Part shown: piece by piece, positions 1-5,787 of the stretch
How the letters are laid out: the number at the start of each line of letters is the position of its first letter
Numbering within the stretch: position 1 is the first letter of the stretch
The notes under the pieces: model-generated
Databases searched by the model: none
What the model was told of the DNA's origin: nothing
The model's input: only the letters and a program-made list of their open reading frames with translations
Translations under genes and position numbers: made by a program
NCBI GenBank assembly: GCA_019689515.1
Contig: JADGHI010000204.1
Location: 1-6,827 of the forward strand
Direction of reading: 5' to 3'
From: Acetobacteraceae bacterium
GTDB lineage: Bacteria > Pseudomonadota > Alphaproteobacteria > Acetobacterales > Acetobacteraceae
Length of the DNA: 6,827 nt

Positions 1-2
1 AC

Positions 3-701
3 TCAGGCGGGCACCACCCGCCCCTCGCGCAGCGTCACGATCCGGTCCATCCGCCGCGCGAGCTCCGGGTTGTGCGTCGCGACCAGCGCGGCGGCGCCCT
101 GGTGGCGCACCGCGTCGAGCAGCTCCGCGAAGACGCGGTCGGAGGTGGCGACGTCGAGATTCCCGGTCGGCTCGTCGGCCAACAGCAACCGCGGCGCGTT
201 GGCCAGGGCGCGGGCGATGGCGACGCGCTGCTGCTCCCCGCCGGAGAGCCGCCCGGGGCGGTGGTGCTCGCGCCCGCGCAGGCCGAAGGCGTGCAGCAGA
301 GCCCGCGCGCGCTCCCGCGCGGCGGAACGCGGCACGCCGGCAGCGAGCTGCGGCAGCACCACATTCTCCTCCGCCGTGAATTCCGGCAGCAGGTGGTGGA
401 ACTGATAGACGAAGCCGATGGTGGAGCGGCGGATGGCGGTGCGGGCGTCGTCCGGCAGGCGCCCGGCCGCCTTGCCCTCGATGTAGACCTCCCCGCCATC
501 AGGCTTCTCGAGCAGGCCGGCGAGGTGCAGCAGCGTGGACTTGCCGGTGCCCGAGGGGGCGACGAGGGCGATGATCTCGCCCGCGTGCAGGGTCAGGTCG
601 GCGCCGGTCAGCACCGGCAGCTCGCCCGCCTCAGTGCGGTAGCGGCGCTCCACGCCTTCGAGGCGCAGCGGCGCAGCGGTGGTGGCGGCGGCGTCACTCA
701 C
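3..701 (-). CDS. lolD: LolD, ATP-binding subunit of the lipoprotein-releasing ABC transporter
   Basis: This cytoplasmic ATPase powers release of outer-membrane lipoproteins from the inner membrane to the carrier LolA. The 232-residue product is full length for LolD and has the ABC motifs in order: a P-loop APSGTGKST at 48-56, Q-loop Gln100 inside YQFHHLLPEF (a LolD-typical stretch), signature LSGGEQQR at 152-159, Walker B LLLADEP at 172-178, D-loop TGNLD at 179-183 and the switch His210. The first P-loop glycine is Ala48; from memory this also occurs in other alphaproteobacterial LolD proteins, and the essential Lys54 and Ser55 are present. The start is GTG, with GAGG at 711-714 nine bases upstream. 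It overlaps the permease gene by 8 bp, so the two are probably translationally coupled. The stop codon is at 3-5, so the gene is complete. The match to LolD rather than MacB or FtsE rests on the Q-loop stretch and the adjacent Lol permease. Confidence 0.95.
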   Translation of the reverse strand: MSDAAATTAAPLRLEGVERRYRTEAGELPVLTGADLTLHAGEIIALVAPSGTGKSTLLHLAGLLEKPDGGEVYIEGKAAGRLPDDARTAIRRSTIGFVYQFHHLLPEFTAEENVVLPQLAAGVPRSAARERARALLHAFGLRGREHHRPGRLSGGEQQRVAIARALANAPRLLLADEPTGNLDVATSDRVFAELLDAVRHQGAAALVATHNPELARRMDRIVTLREGRVVPA

Positions 702-1989
702 TGCGCAACGCCTCGACGGGATCGAGCCGCGCCGCGCGCCATGCGGGATAGACCGAGGCGAGCAGGCTGAGGCCGAGGCTCATGCCGGTTACCTGCATGA
801 CCTCGCCGGGGTCGGTGACGGCGGGCAAGCGGGAGAGGAAATAGACCGTCGGGTCGAAGATCACCGTCCCCAGGATCCATTGCAGGAACTGGCGGATGTT
901 CTCGATATAGGCGCAGAACACCAGGCCGAGCAGGACGCCCGCCAACGTCCCGATCACGCCGATCGCCGTGCCGGTGATGAGGAACACGCGCAGCACCGCG
1001 CCCTGGGTGGCACCGAAGGTGCGCAGCACGGCGATGTCCTTCCGCTTGTCCTTCACCAGCATCACCTGGGTCGTGACGATGTTGAAGGCGGCGACCAGGA
1101 TGATGAGCGAGAGGATGATGAACATTACGTTCCGCTCGACCTGGACCGCCTGGAAGAAGGAGTTGTTCGCCTGCTCCCAGGAGACGATGCGCACCGGCGG
1201 CCCGTCGGTGAGCGCGCGCGCGATGGCGCGCTGCATCTCGCGCACACGGTCCGGGTCCTGGACGAAGACCTCGACCTGGGTCGCGGCGCCGGGGACCTGG
1301 AAGAAGATCTGCGCCGCCTCCAGGGGAAGATAGACGAAGCTCGAGTCGTACTCGTGCATCCCCGTGTTGAACAGCGCGACGACCTGGTAGGAGCGCACGC
1401 GCGGCACAGTGCCCATCACGGTCGTGCGGCCCTGAGGCGAGACCAGGGTGATGCGGTCGCCCACCATCACCCGCATGCGCTGGGCGAGGCCGGTGCCGAT
1501 GACGATCGCGTCCTCGCCCCCGAACTCGCTCAGGTCGCCGGCGCGGATGTTGTCGGCGATGATCCGCTTCGCGCGCAGGTCGTCGGGGCGGATGCCGCGG
1601 GCGAGGCCGCCCGAGGCGCCGCCGGGTTCCGAGGTGATGAGCGCCTGGCCCTCGACGATCGGCGTCGCCGAGACGACGCCGGGGAGGCCGCGGATCCGCC
1701 CGGCGACCGCGTCGAAGTCGCGCATCGGGCCGTCCGCGGCGAAGACGCCGATGTGGCCGTTGAGGCCGAGGATGCGGCCGAGGAGCTCCTGTCGGAAGCC
1801 GTTCATCACGCTCATCACGATGATGAGCGTGGCGACGCCGAGGGCGATGCCGATCAGGCTGAACCAGGCATTGAAGGAGACGAAGCGCTCGCCCTTGCGC
1901 GCGCTGAGGTAACGCGCGGCGACGCTGCGCTCGAACGGGCCGAACATCGGCGGGCGGAAGGCGACAGGCGGGTGCGGGTCCTGGCGCAT
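694..1989 (-). CDS. lolC: Lipoprotein-releasing ABC transporter permease (LolC/LolE/LolF family)
   Basis: This is the inner-membrane permease partner of LolD, which extracts mature lipoproteins for transfer to LolA. The 431 residues show the usual layout: a short cytoplasmic N-terminus, TM1 at about 42-62, a large periplasmic domain (about 63-285, MacB-PCD type), then TM2 about 287-310, TM3 about 334-362 and TM4 about 397-416 (FtsX domain). The cytoplasmic coupling segment VKDKRKDIAVLRTFGAT (312-328) and the terminal YPAWRAARLDPVEALRSE (414-431) are family hallmarks. Only one permease gene lies here, so it may act as a LolF-like homodimer; the sequence alone does not decide between LolC, LolE and LolF. 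The ATG at 1989 begins 1 bp after the proS stop, favouring coupled translation. A second ATG at 1947 (Met15, MFGPFERSVAARYL) matches where I recall relatives beginning. Neither start has a strong ribosome binding site. Confidence 0.93.
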   Translation of the reverse strand: MRQDPHPPVAFRPPMFGPFERSVAARYLSARKGERFVSFNAWFSLIGIALGVATLIIVMSVMNGFRQELLGRILGLNGHIGVFAADGPMRDFDAVAGRIRGLPGVVSATPIVEGQALITSEPGGASGGLARGIRPDDLRAKRIIADNIRAGDLSEFGGEDAIVIGTGLAQRMRVMVGDRITLVSPQGRTTVMGTVPRVRSYQVVALFNTGMHEYDSSFVYLPLEAAQIFFQVPGAATQVEVFVQDPDRVREMQRAIARALTDGPPVRIVSWEQANNSFFQAVQVERNVMFIILSLIILVAAFNIVTTQVMLVKDKRKDIAVLRTFGATQGAVLRVFLITGTAIGVIGTLAGVLLGLVFCAYIENIRQFLQWILGTVIFDPTVYFLSRLPAVTDPGEVMQVTGMSLGLSLLASVYPAWRAARLDPVEALRSE

Positions 1990-1990
1990 C

Positions 1991-3304
1991 CTAGCCGCGG
2001 ATCTTCGCCACCGCGTCCTCGAGCGAGACCTCCTGCCGCTCGCCGGTCGCGCGCCGCTTCAGCTCGACGCGGCCGTTCGCCGCGCCGCGCGGGCCGACGA
2101 TCGCCTGCCAGGGGAAGCCCATCAGGTCGGCATCGGCGAATTTCACGCCGGCGCGCTCCTCGCGGTCGTCGTACACCGCCTCGCCATCGAGCGCGGCGTA
2201 GAGCCGTTCGCACAGCGCGTCGCAGGCGGCGTCGCCGCGCTTGAGGTTGAGGATCGCCGCCGGCCAGGGCGCGACGGGATCGGGCCACTTGATCCCGGCC
2301 TCGTCGTGGTTCGCCTCGATGATCGCGGCGACGAGGCGCGAGACGCCGATGCCGTAGCTGCCCATCTCCGGCGTGACCGGCTTGCCGTCCGGGCCTGCCA
2401 GAGCGAGGCCCATCGAGGCGCTGTACTTGGTGCCGAAGTAGAAGATGTGGCCGACCTCGATGCCCCGTCCCTCGCGCCGGCGCTCCGGCGGCACCTTCGC
2501 CCAGGCCGCGGCGTCGTGCTTCTCGTCGGTCGCGGCGTACATGGAGGTGAGGAGCTCGGCGAAGCGGGCCAGGTCCTCGGGGTTGTCGTAGCCGTAGTCC
2601 GCCTGCTCCCAGTCGAGCGATTCGAAGCCGGCGTCGTAGAAGACGGCGCTCTCCCCGGTCTCGGCGAGGATGATGAACTCGTGGCTGAGGTCGCCACCGA
2701 TCGGGCCGGTCTCGGCCGCCATCGGCACGGCCTTGAGGCCCATGCGCTGGAAGGTGCGCATGTAGGCGAGCATCATCGCGCGGTAGCTGCGGATCGCCCC
2801 TTCCCTGTCGAGGTCGAAGGAATAGGCATCCTTCATCAGGAATTCGCGCCCGCGCATCACGCCGAAGCGTGGCCGCACCTCGTCACGGAACTTCCACTGG
2901 ATGTGGTAGAGGATGCGCGGCAGGTCGCGGTAGCTCTTCGCGTAGGCCTTGAAGAGATCGGTGACCATCTCCTCGTTGGTGGGCCCGTAGAGCATCTCGC
3001 GGTCGTGCCGGTCGCGGATGCGCAGCATTTCCTTGCCGTAGTCGTCGTAGCGTCCGCTCTCGCGCCAGAGCTCGGCCGGCTGGATGGTGGGCATCAGGAT
3101 CTCCTGCGCCCCGGCGCGGTCCTGCTCCTCGCGCACGATCTGCTCGATTCGGCGCAGGACGCGCAGGCCCAGAGGGAGCCAGGCGTAGATGCCGGCACTG
3201 GTCTGGCGGATCAGCCCGGCGCGCAGCATCAGGCGATGCGAGGCGATCTGCGCCTCGGCAGGGGTCTCTTTCAGCGTGGGCAGGAAGGCGCGGGAGAGGC
3301 GCAC
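1991..3304 (-). CDS. proS: Prolyl-tRNA synthetase, short alphaproteobacterial (type 2) form
   Basis: This class II synthetase charges tRNA-Pro with proline in the cytoplasm. Visible landmarks are motif 1 around 38-76 (GIYAWLPLGLRVLRRIEQ onward), TNEE at 109-112, motif 2 around 138-163 (FRDEVRPRFGVMRGREF then KDAYSF), motif 3 GSYGIGVSRL at 315-324 and a C-terminal anticodon-binding domain from about 345. At 437 residues it is far shorter than the roughly 570-residue E. coli enzyme, because the editing insertion between motifs 2 and 3 is reduced to a small segment (about 215-285). I chose the GTG at 3304, which gives MRLSRAFLPTLKETP, the usual family N-terminus, and has GAGGA ten bases upstream. 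An in-frame ATG at 3400 would add 32 residues (MADHRDPFSALW...) with no family resemblance. It heads the proS-lolC-lolD cluster. Confidence 0.95.
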   Translation of the reverse strand: MRLSRAFLPTLKETPAEAQIASHRLMLRAGLIRQTSAGIYAWLPLGLRVLRRIEQIVREEQDRAGAQEILMPTIQPAELWRESGRYDDYGKEMLRIRDRHDREMLYGPTNEEMVTDLFKAYAKSYRDLPRILYHIQWKFRDEVRPRFGVMRGREFLMKDAYSFDLDREGAIRSYRAMMLAYMRTFQRMGLKAVPMAAETGPIGGDLSHEFIILAETGESAVFYDAGFESLDWEQADYGYDNPEDLARFAELLTSMYAATDEKHDAAAWAKVPPERRREGRGIEVGHIFYFGTKYSASMGLALAGPDGKPVTPEMGSYGIGVSRLVAAIIEANHDEAGIKWPDPVAPWPAAILNLKRGDAACDALCERLYAALDGEAVYDDREERAGVKFADADLMGFPWQAIVGPRGAANGRVELKRRATGERQEVSLEDAVAKIRG

Positions 3305-3314
3305 GGCAGCAGAG

Positions 3315-3319
3315 TCCTC
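3315..3319 (-). promoter_or_regulatory. Ribosome binding site for the proS GTG start
   Basis: On the minus strand GAGGA sits ten bases before the GTG at 3302-3304. With the family-typical N-terminus that follows, it decides the start against the upstream ATG at 3400. Confidence 0.6.
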
Positions 3320-3439
3320 AGGAGCGGAATAGCGCGCGAAGGTAGGGGCTGCGGCGCAGAAGAGCCAGAGCGCAGAGAACGGGTCCCGGTGGTCGGCCAA
3401 TGGCTTGGTCGAGCGGAGGACTTCCGGGGCACGGCCATG

Positions 3440-3470
3440 CTGCGGCGCAGCAATTTCCTTTGCGCCGCAG
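3440..3470 (-). repeat. Perfect 10-bp inverted repeat (hairpin) in the proS leader
   Basis: CTGCGGCGCA at 3440-3449 is the exact reverse complement of TGCGCCGCAG at 3461-3470, with an 11-base AT-rich spacer. On the minus-strand RNA the loop carries AAAGGAAAUUG, which contains a purine-rich SD-like element. No U-run follows on either strand, so it is not an intrinsic terminator. It lies about 136 bases upstream of the proS GTG and could be an mRNA leader element or a protein-binding palindrome. Confidence 0.6.
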
Positions 3471-3550
3471 GAGGGGGTCGCGCAATTCTCGGCAAAATTT
3501 GCGCCTCCAGTTGAAAATCTTACTTGGCCTCGGAAGCGGCGCCCGTTAAG

Positions 3551-3583
3551 AAAAAAGGGCCGCCCCCCATAGGGAGGCGGCCC
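3551..3583 (-). terminator. Strong Rho-independent terminator, minus strand
   Basis: Bases 3557-3568 pair with 3572-3583 around an ATA triloop, giving a 12-bp GC-rich stem. On the minus strand it is followed at once by six T residues (3556-3551) and then CTTAAC. The one non-Watson-Crick position (3565 with 3575) is a G-U pair in minus-strand RNA but a C-A mismatch in plus-strand RNA, which fixes the direction. It would end the predicted sRNA and also any transcript arriving from the birA-coaX-rnj-DUF1467 block. Confidence 0.9.
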
Positions 3584-3638
3584 GAGTTTAGGGAGGAAAC
3601 GCCAGTCACACGGCAGGAAGGGCGATCACCCTTCCCGC
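3551..3638 (-). ncRNA. Candidate small regulatory RNA (about 88 nt) with anti-Shine-Dalgarno motif
   Basis: This is predicted from structure, not from a family match. The putative 5' end at about 3638 starts a 10-bp hairpin: GCGGGAAGGG (3638-3629), loop UGAUCG, CCCUUCCUGC (3622-3613), with one G-U pair that would be C-A on the other strand. A stretch of about 29 nt with no obvious pairing follows (3612-3584), carrying UUUCCUCCC, the complement of a GGGAGGAAA ribosome binding site. The intrinsic terminator with its U6 tail closes it. A sigma70-like promoter is placed correctly just upstream. Hairpin, unpaired CCUCCC and terminator resemble the general plan of alphaproteobacterial anti-SD sRNAs, but I do not assign a named family. 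Alternatives are an attenuator leader for proS or an sRNA processed from the DUF1467 3' UTR. Confidence 0.55.
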
Positions 3639-3680
3639 GTTCAATAATGGCGCTGTTTGGGAACGCGGCTCAAGCGCGTT
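3635..3680. repeat. Clustered CGCGTT/AACGCG inverted half-sites over the sRNA promoter
   Basis: CCGCGTTC at 3635-3642 is the exact reverse complement of GAACGCGG at 3661-3668, so an 8-bp inverted repeat brackets the -10 box. A third half-site, CGCGTT at 3675-3680, pairs with AACGCG at 3662-3667 across the -35 box. This is compatible with an operator, but the regulator is unknown and CG-rich hexamers are common in such a genome. Confidence 0.4.
3644..3673 (-). promoter_or_regulatory. Predicted sigma70-type promoter of the candidate sRNA
   Basis: On the minus strand TTGAGC (3673-3668) and CATTAT (3649-3644) are separated by 18 bases. Each matches the consensus at four of six positions. The predicted start, 6-8 bases after the -10, falls at about 3636-3638, where the 5' hairpin begins. 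The local sequence is clearly less GC-rich than the surrounding genes. Confidence 0.5.
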
Positions 3681-3681
3681 A

Positions 3682-3711
3682 GATGCCCGCGAGAGCCCAA
3701 AAATTGGCATC
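3682..3711. repeat. 6-bp inverted repeat with 18-base loop
   Basis: GATGCC at 3682-3687 is the exact reverse complement of GGCATC at 3706-3711. It lies in the non-coding stretch between the sRNA promoter and the DUF1467 stop codon. It may be part of a 3' UTR fold or chance. Confidence 0.3.
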
Positions 3712-3716
3712 CGGGA

Positions 3717-3747
3717 CAGAACTTGCCCTCGATTTGGGCAAGATCTG
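3717..3747 (-). repeat. Long hairpin just downstream of the DUF1467 gene
   Basis: CAGA (3717-3720) and CTTGCCC (3722-3728) pair with GGGCAAG (3736-3742) and TCTG (3744-3747), giving 11 base pairs interrupted by one A-A (T-T on the other strand) mismatch and a 7-base loop. It starts 20 bases past the DUF1467 stop codon on the minus strand. No U-run follows directly, so a classic terminator is unlikely; an mRNA 3'-end stabilising or processing hairpin fits better. The 129 bases between the candidate sRNA and the DUF1467 stop hold no other clear feature besides the promoter and repeats listed. Confidence 0.5.
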
Positions 3748-3767
3748 CCTGGATCGCTTTCTTAAGC

Positions 3768-4031
3768 TTAGTTTTCAGGCAGAGCGAGCCATCCGCTGCG
3801 GAAGCTGAGCCAGTCGCTCTCGACGACGGCATAGACCCCCAGCCAAATCACCGCCGCGACAAGCGTCGTCGCTACCAGCTTGAGGCCGAGTCGCGGATTG
3901 CGCGGCGCGCCCCGCCAGCCCCCCGCCTCCAGATCGCCTTCGGCATCCGGACGCGTGCCCACAGGCAGCACGGCGAACAGGGCGGTCCACCAGATCAGCA
4001 GGTAAACGACGATTCCAGTGAACCAGTTCAC
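3768..4031 (-). CDS. DUF1467 family small membrane protein
   Basis: This is an 87-residue protein with two predicted membrane helices, about 6-23 (IVVYLLIWWTALFAVLP) and about 51-70 (KLVATTLVAAVIWLGVYAVV). They are joined by a short polar loop containing GAPRNPRLGLK, and the tail is soluble. The YLLIWW start, the GAP-NPRL loop and the length fit the DUF1467 family of alphaproteobacteria, whose function is unknown to me. The start is GTG at 4029-4031, supported by a strong AGGAGG five bases upstream; the same frame is open far upstream inside rnj but that part is a shadow. It lies 83 bp after rnj and is probably the last gene of the birA-coaX-rnj operon. A role at the inner membrane is inferred from the helices only. 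Confidence 0.88.
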   Translation of the reverse strand: MNWFTGIVVYLLIWWTALFAVLPVGTRPDAEGDLEAGGWRGAPRNPRLGLKLVATTLVAAVIWLGVYAVVESDWLSFRSGWLALPEN

Positions 4032-4036
4032 GGAGT

Positions 4037-4042
4037 CCTCCT
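4037..4042 (-). promoter_or_regulatory. Strong ribosome binding site for the DUF1467 GTG start
   Basis: AGGAGG on the minus strand lies five bases before the GTG at 4029-4031. It decides the start in a frame that stays open for another 226 codons upstream. Confidence 0.8.
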
Positions 4043-4081
4043 CGCCAGCGGCGTGGCGGAGCCTGCCCGCACCCTCCGCCC

Positions 4082-4113
4082 GGCGCCCGGCGGCGCCACC
4101 CGTCCCTGCAGGG
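4082..4113 (-). repeat. GC-rich palindromes in the rnj-DUF1467 gap
   Basis: Two motifs lie just past the rnj stop: the 10-bp palindrome CCCTGCAGGG (4104-4113) and a stem-loop made of two GGCGCC copies (4082-4087 and 4092-4097, four-base loop). Neither is followed by a U-run, so termination is not supported; processing or partial attenuation within the operon is possible. At this GC content such palindromes can arise by chance. Confidence 0.3.
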
Positions 4114-4114
4114 G

Positions 4115-5776
4115 TCAGACCCGCAGCAGATGGACCTCGACATTCGGGCGCTTGCGCAGGCGCCGGCCGACCGCCTTGCGCAGCGCACTCCGCGCCGCCT
4201 CGCGCAGCGCGTCGTCCTCCCGCCTGAGCGGCCCTGGCAGGTCGCCCACCACCCGCGCCAGGTCCGCCGCGATCCGCGCCGGTTCGTCGTCGCTCGGGTC
4301 GAACAGGCCGGGCGCCGAGACGAGCGGCGTGCCGACCACCCGCCCCGCCCCATCCACCGCGAGCGAGGCCATCACCACGCCGTTGAACAGCATCCGCTTG
4401 CGTGCGGCCAGCACGCCGCCGGAAAGCGGCAGCAGCCGCTCGCCGTCGAGCACGAGGCGCCCCGTCGGCACGCCCTCCACGACCTCCGGCTGGCCGGGAG
4501 CGAGGCGCAGCACGTCCCCGTCCTCCACCAGGATCGGCGTCGCGCCGCATTCCTTCGCCAGCGCCGCATGCTCCGACAGGTGGCGCCATTCGCCGTGCAC
4601 GGGGACAGCATAGCGCGGCTTCACCAGCGCGTAGAGCCGCCTCAGCTCGTCCCGCGCCGGATGGCCGGAAACGTGGACCATGTGGTCGTCCGCCGTCATC
4701 ACCCGGCACCCGCGACGCGACAGGTCGTCCTGGATCCGGAGGATCGCCCGCTCGTTGCCCGGGATCATGCGAGAGGAGAAGATCACCGTGTCCCCCTCCC
4801 CCAGCGCGATGTTCGGATGGGTGTCGGCGGCGATCTTGGCGAGCGCCGAGCGTGGCTCGCCCTGGCTGCCCGTGCAGAGCAGCAGCAGCGAATCGTCCGG
4901 AAGGTAGCCTGCCTCATCCTCCGGCACGAAGGGCGGGATGTCGGGCAGATAGCCGCATTCCCGCGCCGCCGCCTCGGCATTGCGCAGGGAGCGGCCGAAC
5001 AGGGCGACCTGGCGCCCGGCGGCCTGCGCCGCCCGCGCGACACTCTCCATGCGGGCGATGTTGGTGGCGAAGCAGGTGACGGCGACCCGCCCCTTCAGGC
5101 CGCGGATGATGGCCGTGAGGTTGCGCCGCACCTCGGCCTCGCTGCCGGAATGCCCCTCCACCATCGCGTTGGTCGAATCGCAGACCATGGCGAGCACGCC
5201 ACGCGCGCCGAGGCGGGCGAAGGCGGCCTCGTCGGTCGGCGGCCCGATCAGCGGGTCGGGGTCGAGCTTCCAGTCACCGGTGTGCAGGACCGTTCCGTAA
5301 GGGGTGTGCAGCGCGAGCGCCTGCGACTCCGGGATCGAGTGGGCGACGCGGATGAATTCCAGTTCGAAGGGCGGCAAGGAGAGCGTGCCGCCAAGCGGCA
5401 GGGTGGTCAGCGGCACCTGCCCGATCAGCCCCGCCTCGGTGAGCTTGCGGCGCAGCACCGCTGAGGTGAAGGGGCCGGCGAAGACGGGGCAGCGCAGCAT
5501 CGGCCAGAGATGCGCCACGGCGCCGACATGGTCCTCATGCGCATGCGTGATGACCAGGCCGAGCAGGCGGTCGCGCCTCTCAGCGAGCCAGGCGGGGTCG
5601 GGCACCATGACCTCGACCTCCGGATTCTCCGGCCCGCCGAAGCCGATGCCGCAATCCACAGCGAGGAGGCTGCCGTCGCAGCGATAGACGTTCAGGTTGA
5701 GGCCGATCTCGCCGGTCCCGCCGAGCGGGATGAAGGCCAGGTCGCCGGAGGGAAAGCCGGTCTGGGATGCGTCCAT
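4115..5776 (-). CDS. rnj: Ribonuclease J (metallo-beta-lactamase/beta-CASP nuclease)
   Basis: This cytoplasmic RNase with 5'-3' exonuclease and endonuclease activity acts in RNA maturation and decay. The 553 residues match the family length. The zinc-binding motif HAHEDH lies at 78-83, with further metal-site candidates His146 (VAHSIPES), Asp168 (HTGDWK) and the late His394 (PVHGEWRHL). The beta-CASP part shows CDSTNAMVEGHSGSE (199-213), CFATNIARM (235-243), CTGSQGEP (301-308), SSRMIPGNE (334-342) and VHVSGHP (367-373). The N-terminus LAFIPLGGTGEIGLNLNVY is typical of RNase J and supports the ATG at 5774-5776; the frame is open further upstream but that part lies inside coaX. No clear ribosome binding site precedes it, and it starts 11 bp after the coaX stop, so translation may depend on coupling. 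The C-terminal domain continues to HLLRV. Confidence 0.97.
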   Translation of the reverse strand: MDASQTGFPSGDLAFIPLGGTGEIGLNLNVYRCDGSLLAVDCGIGFGGPENPEVEVMVPDPAWLAERRDRLLGLVITHAHEDHVGAVAHLWPMLRCPVFAGPFTSAVLRRKLTEAGLIGQVPLTTLPLGGTLSLPPFELEFIRVAHSIPESQALALHTPYGTVLHTGDWKLDPDPLIGPPTDEAAFARLGARGVLAMVCDSTNAMVEGHSGSEAEVRRNLTAIIRGLKGRVAVTCFATNIARMESVARAAQAAGRQVALFGRSLRNAEAAARECGYLPDIPPFVPEDEAGYLPDDSLLLLCTGSQGEPRSALAKIAADTHPNIALGEGDTVIFSSRMIPGNERAILRIQDDLSRRGCRVMTADDHMVHVSGHPARDELRRLYALVKPRYAVPVHGEWRHLSEHAALAKECGATPILVEDGDVLRLAPGQPEVVEGVPTGRLVLDGERLLPLSGGVLAARKRMLFNGVVMASLAVDGAGRVVGTPLVSAPGLFDPSDDEPARIAADLARVVGDLPGPLRREDDALREAARSALRKAVGRRLRKRPNVEVHLLRV

Positions 5777-5787
5777 AATGATTGGAG

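Larger units (their letters stand above)
3305..3550 (-). other. proS leader / intergenic region, no credible gene
   Basis: This stretch of about 246 bases between the terminator at 3551-3583 and proS has no recognisable protein gene. It contains an AT-rich patch (about 3451-3530) where a minus-strand promoter for proS-lolC-lolD would be expected, but I could not find a convincing -35/-10 pair. It also contains a perfect 10-bp inverted repeat at 3440-3470. Short open frames here (for example one starting at ATG 3438) look like chance. Confidence 0.5.

Noticed and set aside
48..320. Strongly skewed GC repeats in lolD considered as a repeat region
   Set aside because: Codon-level GC bias explains them; no unit is repeated.
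679..2244. Plus-strand open frame of 521 codons opposite the Lol permease
   Set aside because: It has a low-complexity Arg/Ala/Asp/His-rich composition typical of antisense frames in high-GC DNA, and lies opposite a clear FtsX-family gene.
3271..3438. Minus-strand frame from ATG 3438 beginning MAVPRKSS, resembling the first residues of ribosomal protein L32
   Set aside because: The similarity stops after a few residues, no zinc-site cysteine pattern or L32 body follows, and the frame overlaps the proS start.
3440..3470. Inverted repeat considered as an intrinsic terminator
   Set aside because: No T-run follows on either strand.
2306..3514. Plus-strand open frame of 402 codons opposite proS
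   Set aside because: Shadow of proS: the composition is biased and no domain or motif is recognisable.
3717..3747. 7-bp stem with a 7-base loop, considered as a tRNA anticodon arm
   Set aside because: There are no acceptor, D or T arms and no GTTCGA-type T-loop at the right distance.
3641..3832. Minus-strand 63-codon frame ending in a CPGCQ-containing tail, past the DUF1467 stop
   Set aside because: Its only ATG is inside DUF1467 in another frame, there is no SD-supported start in the non-overlapping part, and it runs through the predicted sRNA promoter. The CxxC alone is not enough.
4130..5464. Plus-strand open frame of 444 codons opposite rnj
   Set aside because: It is Arg/His-rich, has no recognisable motif and is fully antisense to RNase J.
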